A stretch of 64,000 nucleotides of DNA from Bacillus sp. EB01 (GCF_000613125.1 NZ_HG964497.1:2868971-2932970); one strand, 5' to 3'. Positions 1-9,116 are shown, counted from the first letter of the stretch. A program made the numbers and translations. Notes: generated by a model from the sequence alone, not told the origin.

Positions 1-868
1 CCCGGGTTGCAATGAAGCCGGCCTGCCCGCCGCTATAATTCATGTGCATGCCAAGCGGCTGCAAATCGCCGCATACGATGTCGGCTCCGTAGTGGCTAGG
101 TGGCGCAAGCACTCCAAGAGATATAGGGTCAACACCCACAACCAGAAGTGATCCGTTTCTTTTTAATAAAGATGAAATCTCTTCACCCTGTTCCTCGATA
201 AACCCAAGATAGGAGGGATTCTCAAAATAGACTGCAGCAACATCTTCTGTTAATTTTGCTTTTAAATCTTCCAAATCTATTGCGCCTGACTTAATGTCAA
301 AGCTAATAAATTCGAATTCTAGTTGCGGAGTCCCATAATTAATGATAATTTTGCTCCGCTCAGGGCCTACCGTCCTTGCCAGCAAAACCTTATTCCTTCC
401 GGTAATCCTTCCAGCCATCCTGATTGCTGTAGCTGCAGCTTGTCCCCAGTCAAATGTAGGTACATTAACAACATCCATGTCCACCAGTTCAGCAACCAAG
501 CTTTGATATTCAAAAAGTGCCTGAAAACGCCCATGATCCTCGTAAGGTTCTCCAGCATATGCTGTTAAAAATTCCGAACGCTGATTGATTTCATCACAAA
601 CAGCCGGGATAAAATGCTGCCAACAGCCAGCTCCAAGAAAATTGATAAATTCCTTAGTGCTTGTGTTTTTATTAAGTACTCCTTCTATATGGCGTCTTAG
701 CTCATACTCTGTTAATGCCGGCGGCAAGTTTAGCGTTTCCTTTAGCTGGAGCTCTTGTGGAATGCCTGCATATAAATCCATGATTGATTCCGCTCCAATT
801 ACCTTCAACATTTCAGCTTGAACTTCAGGTACCATGTTTGGTATGTAAGGATGAACCTTCTGTCCCAT
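1..868 (-). CDS. gcvPA: Glycine dehydrogenase (decarboxylating) subunit 1, partial
   Basis: Reading leftwards from an ATG at 868, the frame stays open to the window edge (about 289 codons); the C-terminal part lies outside. The N-terminus MGQKVHPYIPN and later stretches FLGAGCWQHFIPAV and NYGTPQLEFEF are typical of GcvPA. This is the N-terminal half of split bacillar glycine decarboxylase, which with GcvPB uses PLP to decarboxylate glycine and load the aminomethyl group on GcvH. A ribosome-binding site (GGAGGA) sits 7-12 bases before the start. Usually gcvPA follows gcvT; here it follows a short-chain dehydrogenase by 48 bp, so it may be a second copy in a catabolic operon. Family assignment is firm; operon context is truncated. 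Confidence 0.88.
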   Translation of the reverse strand, partial: MGQKVHPYIPNMVPEVQAEMLKVIGAESIMDLYAGIPQELQLKETLNLPPALTEYELRRHIEGVLNKNTSTKEFINFLGAGCWQHFIPAVCDEINQRSEFLTAYAGEPYEDHGRFQALFEYQSLVAELVDMDVVNVPTFDWGQAAATAIRMAGRITGRNKVLLARTVGPERSKIIINYGTPQLEFEFISFDIKSGAIDLEDLKAKLTEDVAAVYFENPSYLGFIEEQGEEISSLLKRNGSLLVVGVDPISLGVLAPPSHYGADIVCGDLQPLGMHMNYSGGQAGFIATR

Positions 869-916
869 CTTCAATTCCTCCTAACAATTTAGTGGTTTTG
901 ATTACTTTGAAACTAG

Positions 917-1690
917 CTAAGCAAGCCCGCCTCCATCGACTATTAAATCTGACCCACTTACCCATGTTGATAAATCACTTGCCAGGAACAAAACTCCATT
1001 GGCAATATCTCTTGGGGTCCCAAGCCTTTCTAATGGCCGCCCTTTTGCAGACGATACAAGGAAAGCTTTTTCTTCCTTGTTTAGTTGTCTCGCTTCATCC
1101 CTTAATAGGGGAGTATCCGTATCTCCCGGGCAGATGCAATTTACCCGGATATTTTGCGGGCCATGGTCAATAGCCATTGCTTTACTCAAATTCACGACAC
1201 CCGCTTTCGCTGCGCAATAGGCAGCCGCTTGATCTCCGCCCTTTATCCCCCAGCCTGAGCCAGTGTTAATAATGCTTCCACCCCCGCCGCTGGCCATTAG
1301 CGGAATTAAATATTTTGATAGGAGGTAAATTCCTTTAAGCGATACGTCAATGACCAAATTCCAATCTGATTCATCCAAATCTACTACTGATTTCCTTCTG
1401 ATCACACCTGCATTGTTAAAAAGAACATCTACTCGTCCATAGTTTTCTTCAAGGTAATTTCTGACTGATATGCAATCGGAAGCTTTTGTCACATCACAAC
1501 GGAAGAAATCAACTTTATAGTTTTTCATTTGCAGGTCCGCCGCTGCCTTTTGTCCTTTGTCTTCGTTAATATCCAATAAAACAACTTTTGCTCCAACTTC
1601 AGCCAGAAGTGTGCCTGTTGCCAGTCCAATTCCTGAAGCTCCCCCTGTCACTACACAAACCTTATTTTGCAAGCCAAAGTAATCCACCAT
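917..1690 (-). CDS. Short-chain dehydrogenase/reductase (SDR), classical family
   Basis: A 257-aa classical SDR. The N-terminal cofactor motif TGGASGIG (about residues 15-22), NNAGV (about 91-95), the catalytic YCAAK motif (about 158-162) and the C-terminal SGSDLIVDGGG are all visible. It would be a cytosolic NAD(P)-dependent oxidoreductase acting on a hydroxyl or carbonyl group; the substrate cannot be read from sequence. The start ATG at 1690 has a purine-rich GAAGGGG site upstream. It lies 48 bp upstream of gcvPA on the same strand, so the two are probably co-transcribed. That suggests oxidation of a compound that eventually yields glycine, but this is inference only. Confidence 0.85.
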   Translation of the reverse strand: MVDYFGLQNKVCVVTGGASGIGLATGTLLAEVGAKVVLLDINEDKGQKAAADLQMKNYKVDFFRCDVTKASDCISVRNYLEENYGRVDVLFNNAGVIRRKSVVDLDESDWNLVIDVSLKGIYLLSKYLIPLMASGGGGSIINTGSGWGIKGGDQAAAYCAAKAGVVNLSKAMAIDHGPQNIRVNCICPGDTDTPLLRDEARQLNKEEKAFLVSSAKGRPLERLGTPRDIANGVLFLASDLSTWVSGSDLIVDGGGLA

Positions 1691-1749
1691 ATTGATTCCG
1701 CCCCTTCAAAATGATTACTATAAATTGAAAATAATTTTCTAAATGGTCT

Positions 1750-1945
1750 GTTGATTTCCGTTACAGGCGCTTCGCTTTCCGCGGGGCGTGCGGTGAGCCT
1801 CCTCGATGCCCTTGGCGACTGTGGGGTCTCACCTGTCACGCAGCTCCCGCAGGACGTTGAATAATCCTCCCCGAAGAAGCACCGCAGGAGAAAATGCGCT
1901 TTTTGCATTTTCGAACGAGTCTTCGCGCCTTCCACTTCAATCAAC
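1750..1945. repeat. Dispersed Bacillaceae palindromic intergenic repeat (about 196 bp)
   Basis: The stretch begins GTTGATTTCC and ends TTCAATCAAC, so its ends form an imperfect terminal inverted repeat (GTTGATT...GGCGC against GCGCC...AATCAAC). The interior has the GC-rich block GCTTTCCGCGGGGCG, GGTGAGCCTCCTCG and GGGGTCTCACCTGTC, which I recognise as a repeat common between genes of Bacillus-type genomes. A secondary hairpin, AAAATGC...GCATTTT, lies at about 1892-1914. Codons over it do not look like a gene. It sits between the SDR gene and the solute-binding protein gene. Confidence 0.7.
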
Positions 1946-2008
1946 AGAACTGCACAAAACGATTTTTTCAAGTTGAATATATTGTTTGAAAATACTTATA
2001 ACCTACTG

Positions 2009-3274
2009 TTATTTAATGTAAATCTCTGAATCTTTTACTGCCTTATTCAGGAGCGTCTCAGCATCCTGCTCTAGCATAATTGCATTGATGGCTGAAGAAA
2101 GATTTCGATTGATTTCATCCCAATTTTTATTAAGATGGAATGCAGGGGTATCGTTTGATCTTTCTAGCATTTTGTAGAATGGCTTAATCAATGGATCTTC
2201 CTCGGTCTTTATATCTTTTACAACACTTATGCGGACCGGCAGATCGGCGGTTCTCCTTTTAATCGCTTCTGCTGAGGAATAGAATTTTACGAATTCCCAG
2301 GCCAGTTCCTTGTTTTTTGAATCCTCTGCTATTGAAACCGCGGAGGATGCAATGACTCCTTTCACAGATTTCCCTGAAAAAGCAGGCATTTCCACTGTTC
2401 CAAAGTTTACTTTTGCTTCTTTAAACTCTTCCAATGGCCAAATACCGGTTTCCCACATCGCTATTTTGCCTTCTTTAAAAAACTCTTCCCCACTTTGCTG
2501 ATTTTTACCGCCAACCAGAACTGCACTCTTATCCTTTAGCATGTCAGCAAAGAAGTTAATTGCTTCAATCGTTTCAGGGCTATTCATATAACCTTCAACT
2601 TCTTTTCCATCTTCACTTATAAAGCTTGACCCATTACTCCAGATAAAACCTTGCAAGTCATACGTATCCGGTTCCGGCCTTATTCCGAATCCATACTGTT
2701 TTTTCGATGGAACGGTCAGTTTTTCCGCAACCGCTTGGAAATCATCCCATGTCCAGCCTTCCTCAGGATAAGGCATGCCGGCAATGTCGAATAAATCCTT
2801 GTTAAAATAAACTACCCTCGTCGTAAAACCCGCTGGGATTCCATACAACTTTCCATACATACTTGAATAATTGAACAAGCCTTGGTAAAAATCGTTCAAA
2901 TCTAGTTCAGAATCGTTTTTTACAAACTGGTCTAGCGGTTCCAGCGACTGAAAATAGGCTGGGAAGTTCCACATATAAACGACATCCGGAGGATTTTTTG
3001 TACCAAAGGACGTAGCCAGCTTTTGATCAAATTCATCACCATATGCTTCAACCTGGACCTTTACATTTGGGTTTATCTCCTCAAATCTTTTAGCAATATC
3101 CTCCTGGATTTTCAGCGCTTCCCCTGAATCCCATGTTGCAAAACGAAGAACTGTTTTACCTCTTTCTTCTTTCGTCTCCTCATTCGCTTTGGGGCCGATC
3201 GTTTCTCTGTTTGAACATGCACTGGCAAAAAAGATAAACAGGAGTGCTAGCAAAAGCATCGTTAATTTCTTCAT
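2009..3274 (-). CDS. Sugar ABC transporter substrate-binding lipoprotein (family 1)
   Basis: 421 aa. The signal peptide ends in a lipobox (SAC, Cys20), so the mature protein should be lipid-anchored on the outer membrane face. The family-1 extracellular solute-binding pattern is clear: LRFATWDSGE near the mature N-terminus, PDVVYMWNFP, the GWTWDDFQ motif, and a C-terminal helix ending near DSEIYIK. It would bind an oligosaccharide. No permease genes accompany it. It follows a YesM/YesN-type two-component system by 135 bp on the same strand, so it may be a target of that system, an orphan binding protein sharing permeases, or the sensory partner of the kinase. Confidence 0.87.
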   Translation of the reverse strand: MKKLTMLLLALLFIFFASACSNRETIGPKANEETKEERGKTVLRFATWDSGEALKIQEDIAKRFEEINPNVKVQVEAYGDEFDQKLATSFGTKNPPDVVYMWNFPAYFQSLEPLDQFVKNDSELDLNDFYQGLFNYSSMYGKLYGIPAGFTTRVVYFNKDLFDIAGMPYPEEGWTWDDFQAVAEKLTVPSKKQYGFGIRPEPDTYDLQGFIWSNGSSFISEDGKEVEGYMNSPETIEAINFFADMLKDKSAVLVGGKNQQSGEEFFKEGKIAMWETGIWPLEEFKEAKVNFGTVEMPAFSGKSVKGVIASSAVSIAEDSKNKELAWEFVKFYSSAEAIKRRTADLPVRISVVKDIKTEEDPLIKPFYKMLERSNDTPAFHLNKNWDEINRNLSSAINAIMLEQDAETLLNKAVKDSEIYIK

Positions 3275-3307
3275 CCAAGTCTCCCTTTTTTCCTAATTAA
3301 ATTGGAA

Positions 3308-3339
3308 ACCGCTTTCATTTTAACGTGAATGAAAGCGGT
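3308..3339. promoter_or_regulatory. Perfect 12-bp palindrome containing cre-like half sites
   Basis: ACCGCTTTCATT (3308-3319) and its exact complement AATGAAAGCGGT (3328-3339) flank an 8-base loop. Each arm carries TGAAAGCGGT, close to the CcpA operator core. The site lies 34 bp upstream of the binding-protein start and 70 bp downstream of the response regulator stop. There is no adjacent T-run on the minus strand, so it is a poor intrinsic terminator. An operator, an mRNA-stabilising hairpin, or both are possible. Confidence 0.5.
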
Positions 3340-3409
3340 CTTGAACCTAATCCTATCTTATTCTTTTTGTATTATTGTTTGAATTTTTAAAATATAAGGA
3401 GGAAATTTG

Positions 3410-4546
3410 TTAGATAAAATTCACCTTTTTGTTTTGCCGATAATCAGACGGTGTTTTACCTGTACATTTTTTAAACCATTTGCTGAAATACTTTCCATCC
3501 TGTATACCTATTTTTTCACTAATCTCCTGCTGAGTAAGTGATGTATTCTCTAGGAGATCGCATGCAGTGTTTATTCTCATTCTTTCAGTAAATTCAATAA
3601 AGCTCTCTCCAACCGTTTTTTTGAACATCGTGCTAAAATGGCTCCTGCTCAAACCTACTTTAGCTGCTATATCGCTTGATGATAGAGGCTGCTCTAAATG
3701 CTCAATCATCATTTTTGTTGCCTGCTGAATTGGTAATGGCCATTCCTCGGTCGAGAATTTAAACTGCTTCTCAATTTTTAATAGTTTATAAAGATATAAA
3801 ACACCTTCCATCCATTCTTCAGAACCTTTAAAAGGGCCTCCCACTCTCCAGTTAACCGCTGAGTTTTCACTCTTTTCCTTAATTAAACACTTTTCCAACG
3901 TTTCTTTTGTTTCCGCCGGTATGAAGATAAATGCCTGTTCCTCGCCGCATGGAATTTTAGCAAATCGTTTTTGCTCGGAAAATAGTTGAATATGCTCATC
4001 GCAATCCATTCCACTTAGTAAAAAAATATAATAAGGTTCCTTCTTCCAATTCCAGTCAGCAACAAAAAGGTTCTGGAGCATTTTTGGAAAGGAGTTGGTA
4101 AAACCGCAAAGCCATGCATAAAATTCCTTTCTTAGTAGAGCAGAATCTTCCTGCCCCTGTCCTTTTGAGTGAGACAATTCTTTTTGGAACCTCTCCAAAT
4201 AGTCTTCAAATTCCTGGTCTTGAAACGCAGTTTTCAAAATATAACCTGAAGCCCCAATATTCAAGCCTTCTTGTGCGTACTCGAAATCACGATGGCAGCT
4301 AAGTAATAATATTTTTGCAGAAGGAGAATGCTGTTTAACTTTTCTAGCCAGTTCAATTCCATTCATCTCCGGCATGACGATATCCGTAATTATTATTTCT
4401 GGAGAATGTTCCAAAAATAGTTCCCATGCCCTTTGTCCGTTGGAAGCATCACCAATGACTTCCATACCGAATTTATTCCAATCAATGGTTGCGATTAACC
4501 CTTTTCTAACGATTCTCTCATCATCAGAAATTAGAACTTTTATCAT
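3410..4546 (-). CDS. AraC-type response regulator (YesN family)
   Basis: 378 aa. The receiver domain spans about 1-120 with acidic residues D8/D9, phospho-acceptor D55 in the ITDIVMP motif, and a conserved Lys in the LKTAF stretch. The C-terminal AraC helix-turn-helix pair covers about 275-375 (VGLSRSHFSTMFKK and IGIQDGKYFSKWFKK). I chose the ATG at 4546, preceded by AAGGAGG; an open frame continues 29 codons upstream without a ribosome-binding site. The start lies inside the end of the kinase gene (23-bp overlap), so translation is likely coupled. It should control sugar-uptake genes in response to the partner kinase. Confidence 0.88.
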   Translation of the reverse strand: MIKVLISDDERIVRKGLIATIDWNKFGMEVIGDASNGQRAWELFLEHSPEIIITDIVMPEMNGIELARKVKQHSPSAKILLLSCHRDFEYAQEGLNIGASGYILKTAFQDQEFEDYLERFQKELSHSKGQGQEDSALLRKEFYAWLCGFTNSFPKMLQNLFVADWNWKKEPYYIFLLSGMDCDEHIQLFSEQKRFAKIPCGEEQAFIFIPAETKETLEKCLIKEKSENSAVNWRVGGPFKGSEEWMEGVLYLYKLLKIEKQFKFSTEEWPLPIQQATKMMIEHLEQPLSSSDIAAKVGLSRSHFSTMFKKTVGESFIEFTERMRINTACDLLENTSLTQQEISEKIGIQDGKYFSKWFKKCTGKTPSDYRQNKKVNFI

Positions 4547-6257
4547 CAGAAAGCCTCCTTTTTGGCCATATAATAGTAAAAACCGTCTTCTTACCCACAA
4601 CAGATTTAATAGATAACCCAAACTCTGTCCCAAAATGAAGCTTTACGCGCTGATCTACGTTATATACGCCGATTCCGCCCCTTCCTTTTTCTTTTGGATT
4701 CATCGGATTAAGATGATTTTTAATTGTATTTTCATCCATCCCTTTTCCATTATCCTCAAGGGTGAGTTCCAAAATGCCGCCCTTTGCAATAAGCTTGAGT
4801 TCAATTCTTCCTATTCCATCTTCAAATGCATGGAAAAAAATATTTTCAAATAATGGCTGAAGCGTCATTCGAGGGATTAAATAGCTCAGGCAATTTTCCT
4901 GTATATTTTCTATATATTCGAAGGTTTTCCCGTAACGGGCCTCCTGTACCTTCAAATAATGCTGAATAGTTTGCAATTCCTTTTCCAACGTTATTAACTC
5001 ATCAGAAAAATTAAGGTTTTCATGAAGCACCTCAGTCAAATGGTATATCATTTGCTGGACTTCTTTTGCTCCGGAGAGCCTGGCTTTCCATTGTATCGAA
5101 TTTAATGTATTGAATAATAAGTGGGGATTGATTTGATAATGAAATGCCCTTAATTCGGCTTGTCTTTTTAATCTCTCTGTATAGCTAATCTGTTCAATTA
5201 ATCCTTTAATTCGATTAACCATTTCGTTAAAGCTTTGTGCCAAAACTCCCAATTCATCCTTTGAAGTAACTTCCACTTGAGTATCCAGGTTTCCTTTACT
5301 GACCAATTCCATTGAAGATTTAAGGCCTGTAATCCGTTTTGTAAGCGGGATAGATAAGAAAGCTGCTAAAAGAGTAACTAGCACAATTGAAAAAATAATG
5401 CCCATTATTGTATATCGGTAGATGACATTTGAGGATTGATAATAATATTCAACAGGGATCCGGATATGAATGTCCCAGCCAAACCCATCAAAATGGTTAT
5501 TCCAGACAATATCAGTTTCCTCTTCCTTTGGGGCATTCCCCGTCTTATAAACGACTTGATTCGCTCCATTTTTAAGAGTAATTGAAGCATGAAGCTTATT
5601 TTCGAGGAAATTTATATAAGAAAACAGTTCCTCGGCATTAGTTTCGATTAATAATTTGCTTCCTTTTAAGACGCCAAACTGGCTATCTATCGGAAAAACC
5701 ATCCCCATCACTTTTTCAGTCTTTTCACTATTATAATAATGGTCTGTATTGTAGAAACCGATCCAAAGCTCCCCTTCCTTCAAGCTATTTACTTGTTTCC
5801 AAAACGGTTTTTGAAAGAGCTTATGGATATTAAGGCGGCTGTTTCCATAATAATAGCCTGTATTTGTAATTAAATAGATTCCTTTTGTATTATAGGTTTT
5901 ATGGGCTTCGAGGTATCTTTCAAAGTTTTTATTTTCGATGAAATCTGTATAGGAATGGGGAATTTCTTCTTTTAAAATAACCAGTGTCGGGTCGGATAAG
6001 TAATGATTAATATCGCTCGATATAACAAACATTTGTTCAAACGTGTTTTCAAGTTGTTTATTAAGCTGGGATACAGCAAATTCCTCATATTCATTGTATT
6101 GATCATTAATGATTTCAGAGGATTTTTCATAGGAAAGCACACCAAACAATAGTAATGGAATTAAGGCGACCATGAGGAAAAAAAGAATCATTTTGGTCCG
6201 AATACTGCCGAAAGGAAGGTTTTTCATTTTTATGGATAACTCTTTAAGTAAATTCAT
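4524..6257 (-). CDS. Sensor histidine kinase (YesM family, HisKA-like PF06580 type)
   Basis: 577 aa. One membrane segment lies near residues 23-43 and a second near 283-305, bracketing a roughly 240-residue extracellular sensor region. A HAMP linker follows, then the His-kinase core with the phospho-acceptor motif FHYQINPHLLFNTL. The ATPase domain shows LQPLFENIFFHAF (N box) and DNGKGM (G1 box). This is the YesM/LytS-like arrangement that pairs with AraC-type regulators. The gene overlaps the regulator gene by 23 bp. The signal is unknown, but such kinases usually accompany carbohydrate transporters, and a sugar-binding lipoprotein lies just downstream. Confidence 0.9.
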   Translation of the reverse strand: MNLLKELSIKMKNLPFGSIRTKMILFFLMVALIPLLLFGVLSYEKSSEIINDQYNEYEEFAVSQLNKQLENTFEQMFVISSDINHYLSDPTLVILKEEIPHSYTDFIENKNFERYLEAHKTYNTKGIYLITNTGYYYGNSRLNIHKLFQKPFWKQVNSLKEGELWIGFYNTDHYYNSEKTEKVMGMVFPIDSQFGVLKGSKLLIETNAEELFSYINFLENKLHASITLKNGANQVVYKTGNAPKEEETDIVWNNHFDGFGWDIHIRIPVEYYYQSSNVIYRYTIMGIIFSIVLVTLLAAFLSIPLTKRITGLKSSMELVSKGNLDTQVEVTSKDELGVLAQSFNEMVNRIKGLIEQISYTERLKRQAELRAFHYQINPHLLFNTLNSIQWKARLSGAKEVQQMIYHLTEVLHENLNFSDELITLEKELQTIQHYLKVQEARYGKTFEYIENIQENCLSYLIPRMTLQPLFENIFFHAFEDGIGRIELKLIAKGGILELTLEDNGKGMDENTIKNHLNPMNPKEKGRGGIGVYNVDQRVKLHFGTEFGLSIKSVVGKKTVFTIIWPKRRLSDDKSSNF

Positions 6258-6442
6258 ATGATAACCACCGATTTAGGAGTAATAAGATAACATCATCATA
6301 TCAAATTTTTTAAAATAGTAAGAATATTATTTTAAAAAAGAAAATAATTTCTATTTTTGTAGTCATATTTCCTGCCTCTCCTAGGAAAATAATGGTTACT
6401 TATTGTTTTAAAACTATTTATAATACCTGTTAAAAGAAAACA

Positions 6443-6475
6443 CAAAAAAACAGACCCTTTTACAGGGTCTGTTTT
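6443..6475 (-). terminator. Intrinsic terminator of the cold-shock gene
   Basis: CAGACCCT (6451-6458) pairs with AGGGTCTG (6464-6471); on the minus strand the stem is followed by seven T residues. It lies just past the cold-shock stop codon at 6491. Confidence 0.88.
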
Positions 6476-6490
6476 GGTCATTTAAGAGTA

Positions 6491-6691
6491 TTAAGCTTTT
6501 TGAACGTTTGCAGCTTGAGGTCCACGTGCACCTTGCTCAACGTCGAAAGTTACTTTTTGACCTTCGTCTAATGATTTGAAACCTTCAGATTGGATTGCAG
6601 AGAAATGAACGAATACATCTTCTCCACCTTCGCGCTCGATGAATCCAAAACCTTTTTCTGCGTTAAACCATTTAACTGTACCTTGTTCCAT
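6491..6691 (-). CDS. Cold-shock protein (CspA/CspB family)
   Basis: 66 aa, the usual length of a single cold-shock domain. Both RNA-binding motifs are present: RNP1 as KGFGFIE and RNP2 as VFVHFSAI. It is a cytosolic nucleic-acid chaperone that keeps mRNA unfolded at low temperature. The ATG at 6691 is preceded by TAGGAGG. The upstream stretch (6692 to about 6830) is probably a long 5' leader, as usual for csp genes, and a minus-strand terminator follows the gene. It is monocistronic. Which of the several bacillar csp paralogues this is cannot be decided here. Confidence 0.95.
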   Translation of the reverse strand: MEQGTVKWFNAEKGFGFIEREGGEDVFVHFSAIQSEGFKSLDEGQKVTFDVEQGARGPQAANVQKA

Positions 6692-7010
6692 GTTTGTTGC
6701 CTCCTAGTGCTAAAGCACATTGTATTACTATCCCTGCCCAAAGTGATCATTAAGACGAAAAGACGAAAAGTCGAACTTTTTGCATCCTTTACACCGAACA
6801 AAAATAATTCTTATTTAGAATAACATATATTAGAAAAAATAGCAAATCGGTTTAGAAAATAGTTAGCAAATCGATGAGGGATTACCGTAACGAGAGGACC
6901 GAAGCACACTAGGCGCTAGGCGCTCCTCTAATGTGCTGCAATTTTGGTGAAGCTTTTTTCTCGGCTATGCTTATGCTGCCAAGCATTCCTTATGGAGCTA
7001 GACGAATGAA
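6692..7010. other. Intergenic stretch between cold-shock gene and NCS1 permease terminator
   Basis: About 320 bases without a convincing gene. The left part should hold the cold-shock promoter and leader. The right part, about 6895-6945, has a short imperfect inverted repeat (GCACACTAG...CTAATGTGC) around a duplicated GGCGCTA; this could be the remnant of a dispersed repeat. Nothing else is recognisable. Confidence 0.4.
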
Positions 7011-7011
7011 A

Positions 7012-7049
7012 GGACGGTTCCCATCAGCCGGATGAGAACCGTCCCTTTT
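7012..7049. terminator. Hairpin terminator after the NCS1 permease, possibly bidirectional
   Basis: A 14-bp stem with one mismatch, GGACGGTTCCCATC (7012-7025) against GATGAGAACCGTCC (7031-7044), starts 3 bases beyond the permease stop codon. T-rich bases follow on both strands (CCTTTT on plus, TTTCATT on minus). Confidence 0.7.
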
Positions 7050-7051
7050 AA

Positions 7052-8476
7052 TCAATTTGTATTTTCTCTTGGAGAGGTGTACATTTGTCTTTCTTTTTTC
7101 TGTGGCAGATTTTTTACTTGGGCTGGAACTTTACTGTAGTATTTGCCCTTCGTATAAACCGCTACGACCACCGTGAGGATTGAGGCTAATATAGCACCAA
7201 AGAAAGTCGCAGTGTTTTGCAGGAACGTACCCATGTATCCTAGTGCAGCGATGGTTCCGATTACACTTGAGATAAGCAGCGGAACAACCCCAGCTGGATT
7301 CCATTTATATAATTTTTCTTGTCTTGCTTCATATTCTTTCGGTACGATCTTTAACATTTTTTTCACGACTAATGCATCTGTGACTAAAATTGCAGCCCAT
7401 GCCATCAGGAGAACTCCCTGGAACGTCATTGCGCTAGTTAAATGTTCTAAAATTCCGCCAAGCATCAGCGCCATTGAAACGACAGCTGAGACAACGATCC
7501 AGAAACGACGTTTGGGTTTGAAATGAAATACATTCTCAAAGAAATTGGACAGTGATAGGGAAGCACTATAAATATTTGTAATGTTAATACGCAATTGTGT
7601 TAACATCGTAAATACTACTCCACCCAACCCAAGAAGTGTGACAATGTAAACACCCGGATTCGATTCACCCAATCGGACACCAAACCAGATTCCAAGTACT
7701 CCCATAACACCAAAACAGAAAATTTGGGGAATAAATCCAATCATAATTGAACCAAGTTTAATATCCTTTGGTTTAAGGAATCGCGCATAATCTGATGCAA
7801 TTAAAGCTGTAAGTCCCATAATTCCGTGCTGCATTCCGATACATAAAAGCAACGCTGTTCCGCCGATCTGAACACCATCCGGCAGATACGTCCAAAATTG
7901 ACCATCGAATTTAGATGATGTATTGAACGCGACAATGATTGTGGTAATTAAGAAGATACCAAAGATGGGTAATGACCATTTTTGTAATTTATCCAATTGT
8001 TTAATTCCGAACCAGTTGAGCGGAATAACAATTGATCCAAATACTACAATTAGTAGCCATAATGGAATTGCGGGGAAAAATGCATGTACGGCCGTAACGA
8101 GGATCATACCTTCGAATGCACAATACATGATGAAATTGGATGCGTAAATTAAGGAGGTTAACGAAGCACCAATATATCCAAAACCCTGTCTAGACATTAG
8201 ATTTACGTTCATCCCTGATTTCGCGGATAAATAGGCAATGACTGTACCTAAAAGTCCTGCAATCACGATGGCATAAATGGCTGAAATAATGGCGTTCATT
8301 GCGCCAAACTGAAGTGCCATAACACTACCTGTTTGAAAATAAAAAATTGCGGTGGCGATACCAAACGTTATATTGGTTACACTAAACCACCCCATATTCC
8401 GTTTTTCTACCGGAACCTGTTCAAATGAATAATCGTCTTTTTCTTCTTTAATCTCCAATGTCTGATTCAAACTCAT
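7052..8476 (-). CDS. NCS1-family nucleobase permease (cytosine/purine permease-like)
   Basis: 474 aa with about 12 hydrophobic segments, the usual size and topology of NCS1 transporters. The N-terminal VPVEKRNMGWFSVTNI, the GFGYIGASLTSL region and NWFGIKQLDKLQKWSLPI match the cytosine permease/allantoin branch. It should import a nucleobase or related nitrogen compound with a cation. No metabolic partner gene (deaminase, allantoinase) is next to it, so the substrate stays open. The start ATG at 8476 has AAGGATG a few bases upstream. The gene is monocistronic with its own hairpin downstream. Confidence 0.85.
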   Translation of the reverse strand: MSLNQTLEIKEEKDDYSFEQVPVEKRNMGWFSVTNITFGIATAIFYFQTGSVMALQFGAMNAIISAIYAIVIAGLLGTVIAYLSAKSGMNVNLMSRQGFGYIGASLTSLIYASNFIMYCAFEGMILVTAVHAFFPAIPLWLLIVVFGSIVIPLNWFGIKQLDKLQKWSLPIFGIFLITTIIVAFNTSSKFDGQFWTYLPDGVQIGGTALLLCIGMQHGIMGLTALIASDYARFLKPKDIKLGSIMIGFIPQIFCFGVMGVLGIWFGVRLGESNPGVYIVTLLGLGGVVFTMLTQLRINITNIYSASLSLSNFFENVFHFKPKRRFWIVVSAVVSMALMLGGILEHLTSAMTFQGVLLMAWAAILVTDALVVKKMLKIVPKEYEARQEKLYKWNPAGVVPLLISSVIGTIAALGYMGTFLQNTATFFGAILASILTVVVAVYTKGKYYSKVPAQVKNLPQKKERQMYTSPRENTN

Positions 8477-9116
8477 GTAATCATCCTTTCATGATGTTCT
8501 ACACAGACTGTATCCTTCCCGCGATTAACGTTCCACATTCAATATCCCTTCCAAGAATAATTGCTGCTTTTGAAGGATAACAGAATGTGCATTTATTAAC
8601 ATACTTATGGAAGATAAACTATTTAACCTCCCTTCTTCCGTAAAATATTTTTCCACAATAATACTAGTATAACATAAAAACAACTTGGGGACAGTGTTAA
8701 CCACGAAAAATGATGATTATCCTCATTTATCTTGCTCAAAACAACCTATTGTATGGAACATTCCCAGGAATTTCATCATAAATGATACAGTATGAGAATC
8801 CGGGCTTCCACTCCCTCCTCCTATACTATCGGCATCATTGCCAGGTTGAATTGATGCCTTATACTCAAAGGTCCTTTCCAGACCGTTGTGGCTGTTAAGA
8901 AAAAGATCAGAATAAAAGCTAAAAGTTGTTGTTTGGGATAAGTTAGTTTTACTCATATAATAAAAGAAAAGTATGCCGTTCTTATGGATTGTTTGGTTTG
9001 GCCATTAAACAATACCACAAGGTGCATACTCTTCTTTTTATTGTTTTTTATGAGGGAACTGTCTTAAAACCATCGTGCAGCGAAAGCTTGCCTTCAGCAA
9101 ACGAAAATTATCTCCG
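8477..9116. other. 640-bp intergenic region
   Basis: No gene that I can support. The right end of the NCS1 gene's promoter lies here. A 77-codon minus-strand frame at 8723-8956 lacks a ribosome-binding site and resembles nothing I know. The murR stop is at 9117 with no clear intrinsic terminator in the bases beyond it. Confidence 0.35.

Noticed and set aside
1651-1971. 106-codon minus-strand frame across the dispersed repeat
   Set aside because: It is produced by the GC-rich repeat and overlaps the SDR gene start; no coding evidence.
8477-8722. Purine-type riboswitch before the NCS1 permease
   Set aside because: I could not find the conserved purine aptamer junction bases; only an ordinary leader is visible.
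8723-8956. A 77-codon minus-strand frame as a small gene
   Set aside because: No ribosome-binding site, no recognisable family, and an unlikely composition; left as intergenic.
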